A DNA stretch of 64,000 nucleotides. Origin: Actinomadura sp. J1-007. GTDB lineage: Bacteria > Actinomycetota > Actinomycetes > Streptosporangiales > Streptosporangiaceae. Where the stretch lies: positions 3,410,001 through 3,474,000 of the forward strand of contig NZ_WING01000001.1 in assembly GCF_009793335.1 (NCBI RefSeq), written 5' to 3'. The notes below the pieces were generated by a model, which saw only the letters and a list, made by a program, of their open reading frames with translations, searched no databases and was not told the DNA's origin. Positions 43,607 through 53,010 of this stretch are shown here, piece after piece (position 1 is the stretch's first letter; the number at the start of each line of letters is the position of its first letter). Both the position numbers and the translations under genes were made by a program.

Positions 43607-44767
43607 TCAGGCGGCGGGCGTAGCCCGGGTGGTGCGCGCCGCGAGGTCTTCGCCGACCTGGCGGAGGCCGTCGAGGTCGTGGACGTCCTCGGCCTGCGCC
43701 GGGACGGCCGTCACCGGAACGGTGGGATGCGCCGAGGCGAAGTGGTCGCGGAGCCGTTCCTCGCGGGCGGCGAGCTGCATGCGGTCGGTGTGCAGGCGCA
43801 GCAGCGCGGCCGTGAGCGGGTGGTCGCCGCGCTCGTCGAGGGTCTCCGCCGCGGCCTGGCTGCGGGCCGCGGAGAGGCCGTCGGCGGACGACTCGTGGAC
43901 GCGGTTGACGACGAGGCCGGCGAGCGGCATCCGCTCCTCGGCGAGGCGCTCGACGAAGTAGGACGCCTCGCGCAGCGCGTCCGGCTCGGGCGCGGCGACG
44001 ACGAGGAACGCGGTGCCCGGCGTCTGGAGCAGCTTGAACGTCTTCTCGGCCCGTTCGCGGAACCCGCCGAACATCGTGTCGAACGCCGCGACGAACGTCT
44101 GCACGTCGCGCAGGAGCTGGACGCCGAGCACCTTGTTGATCACGCCGGTGAACATGCCGAACCCGGCGCTGATCACCTTGACGCCGAACCGGCCGCCGGT
44201 CTTGGCCGGGGCGGCGAGGATCTTCATGAAGCGGCCGTCGAGGAAGCGGCCCATCCGCTCGGGCGCGTCCAGGAAGTCCAGCGCGTTGCGGGACGGCGGG
44301 GTGTCCACGATGATCAGGTCCCAGGCGCCGGAGCGGTGCAGCTGCCCGAGTTTCTCCATCGCCATGTACTCCTGCGTGCCCGACAGGGACGACGACAGCG
44401 ACTGGTAGAAGGGATTGGCGAGGATCTGCCGGGCGCGGTCCGGGTCGGCGTGCGCCTCGACGATCTCGTCGAACGTCCGCTTCATGTCGAGCATCATGGC
44501 GTGCAGCTCGCCGTCGCCCTCGACCTCGATCCGGCGCGGGTTGTTGTCGAGCTCCGACAGTCCCATCGACTGGGCGAGGCGGCGGGCGGGGTCGACGGTC
44601 AGCACGACGACGTCGCGGCCCCGCTCGGCGGCGCGCACGCCGAGCGCGGCGGCCGTGGTGGTCTTGCCGACGCCGCCGGACCCGCAGCACACGATGATCT
44701 TGGTGCGGGGGTCGTCGAGCAGCGCGTCCACGTCCAGAACGGGCGGGTTCTTACCGGTCGGGCTCAT
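43607..44767 (-). CDS. ArsA/Get3-like ATPase, second subunit
   Basis: This 386-aa ATPase has the deviant P-loop 'GSGGVGKTT' at 29-37, Switch I 'VVVLTVDPARRLAQSMG', and Switch II 'LIIVDTPPSRNALDFLDAP'. It is about 70 bases downstream of the first ATPase and on the same strand. In mycobacteria the orthologous pair (Rv3679/Rv3680 type) forms an anion-transporting-like ATPase complex; no tail-anchored-protein function is proven for it. Neighbouring wblA is the conserved context. Confidence 0.92.
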   Translation of the reverse strand: MSPTGKNPPVLDVDALLDDPRTKIIVCCGSGGVGKTTTAAALGVRAAERGRDVVVLTVDPARRLAQSMGLSELDNNPRRIEVEGDGELHAMMLDMKRTFDEIVEAHADPDRARQILANPFYQSLSSSLSGTQEYMAMEKLGQLHRSGAWDLIIVDTPPSRNALDFLDAPERMGRFLDGRFMKILAAPAKTGGRFGVKVISAGFGMFTGVINKVLGVQLLRDVQTFVAAFDTMFGGFRERAEKTFKLLQTPGTAFLVVAAPEPDALREASYFVERLAEERMPLAGLVVNRVHESSADGLSAARSQAAAETLDERGDHPLTAALLRLHTDRMQLAAREERLRDHFASAHPTVPVTAVPAQAEDVHDLDGLRQVGEDLAARTTRATPAA

Positions 44768-44836
44768 CTTCCTCAGTCTCCCGTGCGGGGGCCGTGCGCC
44801 TGCGCGGACGGGTCGTTCGGCGGACCGGGGCCGCGG

Positions 44837-45843
44837 TCATGCGGCGCCCTGGTCGCGGAGGGCGGCGGCGAGGTCGTAGAGGCCGGCGAGGTCCATGCCG
44901 TCCGACAGGAACGGCAGGGTGTAGCGCGGCCGCTCGATCGCTTCGAGGCGTTCCTTCTCGCGGCGCTGGAGGGCGGTGCGGCGGGCGTGCTCGGCGGCCT
45001 CGGCGGCGAGGTCGGCGGCGATCGCCTCGGCGCCGTTCTCCAGCCCGGCCGACTTCACGCCGCGGACGATCTCGTCGGTGTCAAGGGCGCCGGCGGCGGC
45101 CGCCGCGAGGTCGTCCTCCGGCAGGACGGGGGTGTGCTCCATGTTGACGATCACGCCGCCGACCGGGAGGCCGACCTCCGTCAGGTCGTGGATGCCGTCG
45201 AGGGTCTCCTGGACGGGCATCTCCTCCAGCAGCGTGACGAAGTGCACGGCCGTCTCGGGGCTGCGCACGACCTTCATCACGGTGTCGGCGTGGTTGCGGA
45301 CCGGTCCAACCTTCGCGAGGCCCGAGACCTCGTCGTTGACGTTGAGGAACTTGGTGATCCGGCCGGTGGGCGGGGCGTCCATCACGACCGCGTCGTAGAT
45401 GAACGAGCCGTTCTTCTCCTTGCGGCGCACCGACTCGCTCGTCTTGCCGGTGAGGATCACGTCGCGCAGGCCGGGCGCGATCGTGGTGACGAAGTCGACG
45501 ATGCCGAGCTTGGTCATCGCCTTCCCGGCCCGTTTGAGGTTGTAGAACATCTCGAGGTACTCGATGAGCGCCTCTTCGGTGTCGATCGCGAGCGCGTAGA
45601 CCTCGCCGCCGTCCGGGGCGACTGCGACCTTGCGCTCCCCGTACGGGAGGGGCGGGCAGTCGAAGAGCTGGGCGATGCCCTGCCGGCCCTCCACCTCGAC
45701 CAGCAGCACCTTCCGTCCCCGGCGGCCAGCGCCAGGGCGAGGGCGGCGGCGACGGTGGTCTTGCCCGTGCCGCCCTTACCGGTGACGACGTGGAGGCGTA
45801 CGCCGTCCCAGTCGGTGTCTCTCGCGCTCACCCGATCGACCAT
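44837..45843 (-). CDS. ArsA/Get3-like ATPase, first subunit (one frameshift)
   Basis: ATG 45843 begins with 'VRLHVVTGKGGTGKTTVAAA' (P-loop at ~22-30). The frame breaks at the C4 run 45717-45720 (one missing base) and resumes 'RKVLLVEVEGRQGIAQLF'. Downstream are 'YDAVVMDAPPTGRITKFLN' (Switch II) and a C-terminal helical part. The restored protein is about 335 aa. It is divergent from the SPFH gene and precedes its partner ATPase. Confidence 0.88.
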
Positions 45844-46047
45844 ATCGTTCGCTCGGCAAGGACTTCAGAGGGTGCCCGCTCTCATGCAAGTGATTCCTGA
45901 CACGGTGCCGTCCATGCTGCGGAAACCCTCGCGGGGCCGTTGTTTCGGGCCTGCCCGCGAGGTTGGGTGGGAAACGTGAAACCGGCCCCCGGGCCGGGTA
46001 CGACTGGTTGCAGGGCTCCGGACCTTCCTCGTGAAAGGCGGCCCGCG

Positions 46048-47115
46048 ATGGCAGCGGTGATTCTGTTCGTGGTGCTCGGCGTCGTGGTGGTGGGGCTGAT
46101 CGGCCTGGCGTCGTCGATCCGCGTCGTCCAGCAGTTCGAGCACGGCATCGTCTTCAGGTTCGGCCAGGTGCGGCGGAACGATCAGCTCAGGCCGGGGGCC
46201 GTCCGCTCGCCGGGGCTGACGGTCATCCTGCCGATCGTCGAGCGGATGCAGAAGGTCAACCAGCAGACGGTCACGATGAACGTGCCCGCGCAGGAGGGCA
46301 TCACCCAGGACAACGTCAGCGTCCGCGTGGACGCCGTCGTGTACTTCCGCGTCGTGGACGCGGTGAAGGCGATCGTCAACGTCCAGAACTACGGCTACGC
46401 CGTCTCGCAGATCGGGCAGACGTCGCTGCGCTCGGTCATCGGGCAGACCGACATGCAGGAGCTGCTCGGCGAGCGGGAGAAGATCAACGTGCGGCTGCGC
46501 GGGATCATGGACGAGATCACCCAGGACCCGTGGGGCATCCTGATCGAGCGCGTCGAGATCAAGGACGTCTCGCTGCCCGAGGGCATGAAGCGCTCGATGG
46601 CGCGGCAGGCCGAGGCCGAGCGGGAGCGCCGCGCGCGGATCATCACCGCGGACGGCGAGTTCCAGGCGTCCAAGCGCCTCGCGGCGGCGGCGGAGATCAT
46701 GTCGCAGGACCCGGCGGCCCTCCAGCTCCGGCTGCTCCAGACGGTCGTGGAGGTCTCCGCCGAGAAGAACAGCACGCTGGTCATGCCCCTGCCCGTCGAG
46801 ATCCTGCGCTTCTTCGACCGCGCCGCCGGCGGCGGCAGCAGTTCCGAGGGCGAGCCGACGGGCGAAGGCAAGCCCGGCCTGGGCGAACGGCTCGCGAAGG
46901 CCGAGGAGGAGCTCGCCAAGGCCGCCGAGAAGCAGCCGCTGGCGCCCGCCGACGAGGTTCCGCCCGTTATCGGCTTGGACGAGCCCAAACCGCACCACGG
47001 CCAGGGCGAACGAGGCGAGACCCAGGGCGTGGAGGCGGGCACGGAGGAGAACGGCCCGAGAGGCATCGCAAGCGGCGAATCCGAAGGCCCGCGCCCGCAG
47101 ACCCCGCCCGAGTAA
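46048..47115 (+). CDS. SPFH/Band 7 (slipin-type) membrane protein
   Basis: This is a 355-aa protein. One N-terminal transmembrane helix ('AAVILFVVLGVVVVGLIGLA', residues 2-21) precedes the stomatin-like domain: 'VQQFEHGIVFRFGQ', 'QEGITQDNVSVRVDAVVYFR', 'GIMDEITQDPWGILIERVEI', 'LPEGMKRSMARQAEAERERR'. A charged coiled coil and an acidic tail follow. The family scaffolds membrane microdomains. ATG 46048 is preceded by AAAGGCGG. Confidence 0.9.
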   Translation: MAAVILFVVLGVVVVGLIGLASSIRVVQQFEHGIVFRFGQVRRNDQLRPGAVRSPGLTVILPIVERMQKVNQQTVTMNVPAQEGITQDNVSVRVDAVVYFRVVDAVKAIVNVQNYGYAVSQIGQTSLRSVIGQTDMQELLGEREKINVRLRGIMDEITQDPWGILIERVEIKDVSLPEGMKRSMARQAEAERERRARIITADGEFQASKRLAAAAEIMSQDPAALQLRLLQTVVEVSAEKNSTLVMPLPVEILRFFDRAAGGGSSSEGEPTGEGKPGLGERLAKAEEELAKAAEKQPLAPADEVPPVIGLDEPKPHHGQGERGETQGVEAGTEENGPRGIASGESEGPRPQTPPE

Positions 47116-47120
47116 AAACG

Positions 47121-48359
47121 TCACTGCACTTGAACGGAAGCCGAAGCGGCCGGGGGCTGTACCGGTGGCGGGTCCAGGGATAGGCGGCGTACGCCGGGGA
47201 CGGCGGCCGTCGCCAGGCAGCTCCCGCCGACCAGAACGGCCGTGACGGTCAGCGGGACTCCCGGTCCCCAGGCGGAGGCCGCCCACGGCGCGAGGGTGTA
47301 GCCGAGGGGCGCCGCGCCCAGGGAGAGCAGCCAGTCGTACGAAGTGACGCGGGCCAGGGCGTGCTGCGGGACCGTTCTCTGCACGACCGTCTCCCAGATC
47401 GGGTTGAGGACGCCGAGCCCGGCCATCGCCAGCCCGTACGCGCCGATGACGAGCGGTGCGGGCGCGGAGGCGGCGAGCAGGGCGAGGGGCAGCGCGAACG
47501 TCGCGAGGCCCACGTTGGCCACCAGGACGGGGCGGCGCGGCCGCAGCCGGGAGGCGGCCAGCGAGCCGAGCACCAGCCCGGCGGCGCCGACCTGGAGGAC
47601 GGCGATCCACGCGCCCTCGCCGCCGAGCCGTTCGATGGCGAGCGCGGGCCCGAGCGTCAGCAGGACGCCCGCCGCGCCGTTCCACACCGAGTGCGCGATG
47701 AGGCTCGACCAGTACCAGTCGCGGCTGCGCACCTCCGACCAGCCTTCGGCGAGGTCGGCGCGCAGCGAACGGCGCGGTAGGGGGACGTGCCGTACGCGCG
47801 CGCACGCGAGCAGTACCGCGCTGAGGCCGAACGACGCCGCGTCCAGCAGGAACGTCCAGCCGGGTCCGACGGTCAGCACGAAGGAGCCCGCGAGCGCGGG
47901 TCCGGCGAGCGCGGTGGCGCCGTTCGCGACGGCGAGCAGGGAGTTGGCCTTTTGCAGGCCCTCCCGGTCCACCGTTCCGGCGACCAGCGGCGAGACGGTC
48001 GGGTTCTGGAACGCGGACGCGACGCCGCCGACCGCCTGCGCGACCGCGAGGTGGGCGAGCCGCGGCTCGCCGCTGAGCAGTTCGAACGCGGCGTACGCCT
48101 GGGCCGCGCAGGCGGCGAGGTCGGTCGCGAGCGCGACCCGGCGGGCGTCGAACCGGTCCGCGGCGACGCCGCCGAACGGCAGCAGCAGCAACCGGGGGAC
48201 CATCGCGCAGGCCAGCACGAGCGCGAGGGCCGAGGTGGAGCCGGTGGCGCGCAGCACGGCGAGGGCGAGCGCGGCCGGCACCGCCGCGTCCCCGGTCAGC
48301 GAGAGCACGCGCGCGCCGAACAGCAGCCGGAAGTCCCGGCCGCGAAGTGGATGAGCCAT
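47121..48359 (-). CDS. MFS transporter (efflux type)
   Basis: This is a 412-aa, twelve-helix transporter. 'FRLLFGARVLSLTGDAAVPA' is the start typical of EntS/MdtG-like exporters, with 'LLLPFGGVAADRFDARRVAL' as the TM2-3 loop motif. It is divergent from a MarR gene across a palindrome (48373-48399), so it is probably repressed by that regulator. The substrate is unknown. Confidence 0.9.
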   Translation of the reverse strand: MAHPLRGRDFRLLFGARVLSLTGDAAVPAALALAVLRATGSTSALALVLACAMVPRLLLLPFGGVAADRFDARRVALATDLAACAAQAYAAFELLSGEPRLAHLAVAQAVGGVASAFQNPTVSPLVAGTVDREGLQKANSLLAVANGATALAGPALAGSFVLTVGPGWTFLLDAASFGLSAVLLACARVRHVPLPRRSLRADLAEGWSEVRSRDWYWSSLIAHSVWNGAAGVLLTLGPALAIERLGGEGAWIAVLQVGAAGLVLGSLAASRLRPRRPVLVANVGLATFALPLALLAASAPAPLVIGAYGLAMAGLGVLNPIWETVVQRTVPQHALARVTSYDWLLSLGAAPLGYTLAPWAASAWGPGVPLTVTAVLVGGSCLATAAVPGVRRLSLDPPPVQPPAASASVQVQ

Positions 48360-48372
48360 GCCGGGAAGGTAC

Positions 48373-48399
48373 TTCGTTGACGAACTATTCGTCAACGAA
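48373..48399. promoter_or_regulatory. perfect palindromic operator between MFS and MarR genes
   Basis: Two 12-base arms, TTCGTTGACGAA and TTCGTCAACGAA, are separated by CTA. This exact palindrome lies 13 bases from the transporter start and 73 bases before the MarR gene. It is the expected layout of a MarR-type operator controlling both genes; binding by this MarR protein is inferred. Confidence 0.8.
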
Positions 48400-48472
48400 C
48401 ATTTCTGCGTCGAACTGGGTAGGGTGGGCCCCGAACGAGCCACGCGATCCGGCGAGCAAGGAGTACGGCCAC

Positions 48473-48988
48473 ATGCCAGGGGAAGCGACGAGGTCCGGCC
48501 CGCCGCCCGACCGGACGGACGACCACGTGGCCCGCTGGCTGCCGGTGCTGCCCGATCTCGACCCCGACATCGAGGGCGTCGTGACCCGCGCCGCGTTCCT
48601 GACCGACCACCTGCGGCGCGTGAAGGCCGAGTCGCTCGCCGGCCTGGACCTCCAGCGGCACGAGTACGAGACCCTGCACGCGCTCGCCGGGCGCGGCGGG
48701 CACGCGGCCCCCTCGCAGCTCGCCGCCGACCTCGGCATGGCGCCCAACTCGGTCACCGGCCGCCTGGACGCCCTGGACCGCCGCGGCTTCGTCCGCCGCC
48801 TCCCGTCCGCCACCGATCGCCGCCGCGTGGACGTCGAGCTGACCGACGAGGGCCGTACCGCCTGGCTGGGCGCGATGTCCGCGCTCGGCCACGAGGAGGA
48901 CCGCCTGCTCGGCGCCCTGAACCCCGACGAGCGCAGGCTCCTGGCGGACCTCCTCCGCCGCGTCATGCGCAAGGCCGAGAACCCCTGA
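48473..48988 (+). CDS. MarR-family transcriptional regulator
   Basis: This 171-aa protein contains the winged helix 'LDLQRHEYETLHALAGRGG', 'PSQLAADLGMAPNSVTGRLD' and 'ALDRRGFVRRLPSATDRRRV'. ATG 48473 follows AAGGAGTAC. A transporter is divergently transcribed, and the palindrome between them is the likely binding site. No ligand is known. Confidence 0.9.
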   Translation: MPGEATRSGPPPDRTDDHVARWLPVLPDLDPDIEGVVTRAAFLTDHLRRVKAESLAGLDLQRHEYETLHALAGRGGHAAPSQLAADLGMAPNSVTGRLDALDRRGFVRRLPSATDRRRVDVELTDEGRTAWLGAMSALGHEEDRLLGALNPDERRLLADLLRRVMRKAENP

Positions 48989-49093
48989 CGACCCGGAGCG
49001 GCGGGCGGCGCCCGGGGCCGGGACGGGACGGCTCCGGGGTGGCCGGTGCGCGAGGTGGGAAGGGGCGGGGCGCGGCGTCATAGGGTGGCCCCT

Positions 49094-49255
49094 GTGAAGC
49101 GTTTCGAATATGCAACCGTGCCGCTGCTGGTCCACGCGACGAAGCAGATCCTCGACAACTGGGGGCAGGACGGCTGGGAGCTCGTCACCGTGCTGCCGGG
49201 CCCGAACCCCGAGAACCTCGTCGCCTACTTCAAGCGCGAGCTCGACGCCCAGTAG
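49094..49255 (+). CDS. DUF4177 domain protein
   Basis: This 53-aa protein starts at GTG 49094 and consists of one DUF4177 unit: 'RFEYATVPLLVHATKQILDN' and 'WGQDGWELVTVLPG'. Such proteins are short and of unknown function. It precedes RidA by 92 bases on the same strand, as in streptomycete genomes. Confidence 0.85.
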   Translation: MKRFEYATVPLLVHATKQILDNWGQDGWELVTVLPGPNPENLVAYFKRELDAQ

Positions 49256-49347
49256 CCCGTACGACTCGACATCACCGGACCCGCGGTCCGGACCGGCACC
49301 GGCGGGGCCGCGGGCGCGGGCGCGCGGCACCGGGAAGGGAAGTGATC

Positions 49348-49809
49348 ATGGCAACGCCCGAGGAGCGGATCAGGGAGCTCGGCCTCGAACTGCCGGAGGT
49401 CGTCAAGCCGCTGGCGTCGTACGTGCCGACCGTGCGCACGGGCTCGCTCGTCTACACGGCGGGGCAGGTCCCGATGGTCAGGGGCGAGCTGCCGGTGACC
49501 GGCCGGGTCGGCGCCGAGGTCACCGTCGAGCAGGGGATCGAGCAGGCACGGATCTGCGCGCTGAACGCCATCGCCGCCGTGAAGGCGGAGGTCGGCGAGC
49601 TGTCGCGGGTGGCCAGGATCGTCAAGGTGGTCGGATTCGTGGCGAGCACCCCCGACTTCGGCGGCCACCCGCAGGTGGTCAACGGCGCGAGCGACCTGCT
49701 CGGCCAGGTGTTCGGCGAGGCGGGCGTCCACGCGCGCAGCGCCGTCGGCGTCGCCTCCCTGCCCCGGAACGCCGCCGTCGAGGTAGAGCTGATCGCCGAG
49801 ATCGCCTGA
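49348..49809 (+). CDS. RidA family protein
   Basis: This is a 153-aa YjgF/YER057c-type protein. 'SLVYTAGQVPMVRG' is the core strand, and 'VKVVGFVASTPDFGGHPQVV' and 'HARSAVGVASLPRNAAVEVE' follow. RidA enzymes hydrolyse reactive enamine/imine products of PLP enzymes; this longer type (with a ~15-residue N-terminal addition) may have another substrate. ATG 49348 follows GGGAAGTGATC. Confidence 0.9.
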   Translation: MATPEERIRELGLELPEVVKPLASYVPTVRTGSLVYTAGQVPMVRGELPVTGRVGAEVTVEQGIEQARICALNAIAAVKAEVGELSRVARIVKVVGFVASTPDFGGHPQVVNGASDLLGQVFGEAGVHARSAVGVASLPRNAAVEVELIAEIA

Positions 49810-50037
49810 CTCGGGCCACGCGCCCCCTCCGGCCTCCCGGCCGCGGCGTCGAGCCGTTCGCGAGAACGGTCCGTCGCGGCCGGTCCTCGTTCCCCCTGGG
49901 GCTCGGTCGTCCGCGCGCCGCGCCTCGCGCCCGTTCTCCGGTCCTGGTGGGAGACGGGCGCGGGAGGCTCGGGCGGGGGCGGGAGGGGTTGACGGAATGG
50001 CGTTCGGTATGTCCGAATGGGCGGCCATGAGGATCAC

Positions 50038-50901
50038 ATGTTCAGCCGGGCGCCCGTGAACGGGCTGAAGCTTCCCGCGGAGCTCAGGGAGCAGGTCGAG
50101 GGCATCCTCGACGGCAGCGTCCAGCCGGCGCCCGCCCGGCACGCGGCCACGGTCGTGGTGCTGCGCGACCACGAACGGCACGGGTTGCAGGCGTTCATGC
50201 TGCGGCGGGTCGCGTCGATGGCGTTCGCGCCGGGCGCGTACGTCTTCCCCGGCGGGTCGGTGGACCCGCGCGACGGCGAGGCCGACCTCGCCTGGTCGGG
50301 GCCCGCGCCGTCCGAGTGGGGAACGGCGTTCAACGCGGACGAGACGCTGGCGCGCGAGTTGGTCTGCGCGGCGGTCCGCGAGACGTTCGAAGAGACGCTG
50401 GTCCTGCTCGCCGGTCCGACGGGCGAGACGGTGGTGGACGACACCCGCGGCGAGGACTGGGAGGCCGACCGGCAGGCGCTGCTGGACCGTTCCCTGTCGT
50501 TCGGCGGGTTCCTCGACCGGCGCGGGCTCGTGCTGCGCTCGGATCTGCTGCGGCCCTGGGCGCACTGGGTCACCCCCGCGATCGAGCCGAAGCGGTACGA
50601 CACGCGGTTCTTCGTCGCCGGGATGCCGGAGGGGCAGCGGGCCCGCGACGTGAGCACGGAGGCCGACCGCGTGGCGTGGGTCCGCCCGGCGGAGGCGGCC
50701 GAGCGGGCGCGGGCGGGCGAGTGGTTCATGCTGCCGCCGACGCTGGCGACGCTGGCCGAACTGGCGGAGTTCGAGACGGTCGCGGGCGTGCTGGCGGCGT
50801 CCCGTGACATCGTGGTGCAGGAGCCCCACGCCGAGATCATCGACGGTGAGCCCTACCTCGTCCTTCCCGAGGAGTCGGCGCACCACTACCCCAGGGGATG
50901 A
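50038..50901 (+). CDS. NUDIX hydrolase (NUDT19-like)
   Basis: This is a 287-aa protein. The Nudix region is split by an insertion: 'AYVFPGGSVDPRD' is followed about 45 residues later by 'ARELVCAAVRETFEETLVLL' (RExxEE catalytic Glu cluster). The C-terminal part is helical, with 'HWVTPAIEPKRYDTRFFVA' typical of NUDT19-like proteins. Likely substrates are CoA-type or nucleotide diphosphates. ATG 50038 is preferred for GAGGATC just upstream; ATG 50017 is an alternative. Confidence 0.85.
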   Translation: MFSRAPVNGLKLPAELREQVEGILDGSVQPAPARHAATVVVLRDHERHGLQAFMLRRVASMAFAPGAYVFPGGSVDPRDGEADLAWSGPAPSEWGTAFNADETLARELVCAAVRETFEETLVLLAGPTGETVVDDTRGEDWEADRQALLDRSLSFGGFLDRRGLVLRSDLLRPWAHWVTPAIEPKRYDTRFFVAGMPEGQRARDVSTEADRVAWVRPAEAAERARAGEWFMLPPTLATLAELAEFETVAGVLAASRDIVVQEPHAEIIDGEPYLVLPEESAHHYPRG

Positions 50902-51088
50902 ACGGACCGTGCTCCCGCGCAGGCTCGCCCGCAGCCGCCTCGCACGCGGCCGGCTCGCGCGCGGGATCGACCCCCTCGCGCACGCGCTCGTCCGGCGGCT
51001 GGCGGGCACCTCGGCCCTGCGCCACCTGGACCGCGCGGGCTGGAACCCGGTCCGCCATCCCGATCTTCGCTCGGGCAGGATGGGACGG

Positions 51089-51889
51089 ATGAGCGAGATC
51101 GACGGGATGGGAACGGAACGGGCGACCTGCGTGCTGGCGCCCAATCCGTCCATGATGACGCTGGACGGCACCAACACCTGGATCATCGCCGAGCCCGGCG
51201 CCGGCGAGGCGGTCGTCGTCGACCCGGGCCCGAAGGACGCCAGGCACCTCAAGCGGGTGGTTGAGACCGTCGCGGCGCAGGGCCGCCGGGTTGGGCTCGT
51301 CCTGCTGACGCACGGGCATCCCGACCACGCGGCCGGGGCGGCGCGGTTCGCCGAGATGGCGTCGGCCGCCGCGGCGGGCTCCCGCGTGAACGTGCGGGCC
51401 ATGGACCCGAAGCACCGGCTCGGCGACGAGGGCCTGGTCGAGGGCGACGTCGTCACCACCGGCGGCCTGGAACTGCGGATCATGGAGACGCCGGGCCACA
51501 CCCACGACTCGCTCACGTTCTGGCTGCCCGCCGACGGCGCGGTCCTCACCGGCGACACCGTCCTCGGGTACGGGACGACCGTCCTGGAGGGCAGGCTCGG
51601 CGACTACCTGAGCTCGCTCGACCGGCTCCGCGCGTTCTCGGCGGACGCCGGCGCGGCCACGATCCTGCCGGGCCACGGCCCGAAGCTGGACGATCCGCTC
51701 GCCGCGCTGGACCACTACATCGACCACCGCCGCGAACGCCTCGCCCAGGTCGAGGCCGCCGTGGCGGGCGGCGCACGGACGGCCCGCGAGGTCGTGGAGA
51801 TCGTCTACGCGGACGTCGATCCGGCGCTCTGGCCGGCCGCCGAGTGGTCGGTCCAGTCGCAGCTCGACTACCTCGACGAGCGCCGCTGA
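51089..51889 (+). CDS. MBL-fold metallo-hydrolase
   Basis: This 266-aa protein has the zinc-binding motif 'LLTHGHPDHAAGAARFAE' (HxHxDH), 'ETPGHTHDS' (third-ligand His), 'AVLTGDTVLG' (Asp) and 'ILPGHGP' (final His), with a beta-lactamase-like C-terminal helix region ('YIDHRRERLAQVEAAV'). It is of the LACTB2-type in actinobacteria. ATG 51089 gives the usual start; GTG 50909 is in frame with AGGGG upstream and would add 60 basic residues. Confidence 0.88.
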   Translation: MSEIDGMGTERATCVLAPNPSMMTLDGTNTWIIAEPGAGEAVVVDPGPKDARHLKRVVETVAAQGRRVGLVLLTHGHPDHAAGAARFAEMASAAAAGSRVNVRAMDPKHRLGDEGLVEGDVVTTGGLELRIMETPGHTHDSLTFWLPADGAVLTGDTVLGYGTTVLEGRLGDYLSSLDRLRAFSADAGAATILPGHGPKLDDPLAALDHYIDHRRERLAQVEAAVAGGARTAREVVEIVYADVDPALWPAAEWSVQSQLDYLDERR

Positions 51890-52002
51890 CCGTACGGCCC
51901 GCCCTCGCCACGCTGTCGATGGGCGAGTGGAGCGTTCCAGGTCGGGCTCGTGCGAGGGGCCGCACGATCACGGCGGGCGGCGCGTGATCGTGCGGTCGGC
52001 CG

Positions 52003-52689
52003 TCACTTGGAGCGCTTGCGGAGCCGTTCGATGTCGAGGATGACGACGGCCCGCGCCTCGATCCGGAGCCAGTTGCGCTGGGCGAAGTCGGCCAGCGCCT
52101 TGTTGACCGTCTCGCGGGAGGCGCCGACGAGCTGCGCCAGCTCCTCCTGGGTGAGGTCGTGGTGGACGTGCAGCCCGGCCTCGGACGGCTGGCCGAAGCG
52201 TTCGGCCAGGTCGAGCAGGGCCTTGGCGACGCGTCCCGGAACGTCGGTGAAGACGAGGTCGGCCATCACGTCGTTGGTCTTGCGCAGGCGCTGGGCGAGG
52301 GCGCGCAGCAGCTGCACCGCGACCTCCGGGTGCCCGGTCAGCCAGGGCCGCAGGTCGTCGTGGCCGAGCCCCGCGAGGCGGCACTCGGTCACGGCGATCG
52401 CGCTGGCCGTGCGGGGACGCGGGTCGAACAGCGACAGCTCGCCGAACATCTCGCTCGGCCCGAGCACGCTCAGCAGGTTCTCCCGGCCGTCGGGCGCGGT
52501 CCGGGTCAGCTTGATCTTCCCCTCCAGGACCACGTACAGGCGGTCCCCCGTCTCGCCCTCGTTGAAGAGCGTCTGACCGCGTGCGAGCCGCACCTCGGTC
52601 ACGTTGGCGCGCAGCGCCTTGGCGCCTTGCTCGTCGAGGGCCTCGAACAACGGGGCTCTACTCAGAACGTCCACGTCGCGGTCGGTCAC
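52003..52689 (-). CDS. crp: Crp/Fnr-family transcriptional regulator
   Basis: This is a 228-aa protein. The cyclic-nucleotide-binding domain is 'LFNEGETGDRLYVVLEGKIK', then 'GPSEMFGELSLFDPRPRTAS' (phosphate-binding cassette with RTAS). The C-terminal HTH reads 'LTQEELAQLVGASRETVNKA'. GTG 52689 follows GGAGAAGC. The location beside nth and wblA-type genes matches the Crp of Streptomyces, which binds cAMP; the symbol is given on that synteny. Confidence 0.92.
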   Translation of the reverse strand: MTDRDVDVLSRAPLFEALDEQGAKALRANVTEVRLARGQTLFNEGETGDRLYVVLEGKIKLTRTAPDGRENLLSVLGPSEMFGELSLFDPRPRTASAIAVTECRLAGLGHDDLRPWLTGHPEVAVQLLRALAQRLRKTNDVMADLVFTDVPGRVAKALLDLAERFGQPSEAGLHVHHDLTQEELAQLVGASRETVNKALADFAQRNWLRIEARAVVILDIERLRKRSK

Positions 52690-52839
52690 GCTTCTCCTCC
52701 TCAAACACCTACATGCATAGTGTGACGTACGTCCCACCGCGTACGTGAAAGTGGGGTCACGGCGCGCCGAAACGGGACCGGGCCGCACCTTTGCGCCCGT
52801 GCCTCGCAACGGCGGTCCCGCCCCCGTGGCGGCGCCCCG

Positions 52840-52948
52840 CGAGCTGGACTTCACGCATCCACCTGAGCTGCCGGTCGCCACGATCCTGTCGCCTCAGTCT
52901 ACGGACCAACGGGTGAAGGGTGTCACACCGGCTCTCTTCGCCCGTTAG
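52840..52948 (+). pseudogene. decayed partial copy of the nth 5' region
   Basis: Reading to TAG 52946-52948 gives '[20 protein letters not shown]' and '[15 protein letters not shown]'. The intact nth product, starting 63 bases downstream, has '[20 protein letters not shown]' and '[14 protein letters not shown]' in the same order. The match (about 22 of 34 positions) ends exactly at the stop. A tandem partial duplication that has decayed is the simplest reading. Confidence 0.78.
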
Positions 52949-53010
52949 CGGACGGTCCGGAACGCGCTGGTCATACGCCTCGCGGCGGTCCGGGCGGCTA
53001 CGCTGGCGGC

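Noticed and set aside
43679..45979. A 766-codon open frame antisense to the ATPase pair
   Set aside because: It runs opposite two genes with clear ATPase motifs and is Gly/Val/Glu-rich without any recognisable domain; long antisense frames are expected at this GC content.
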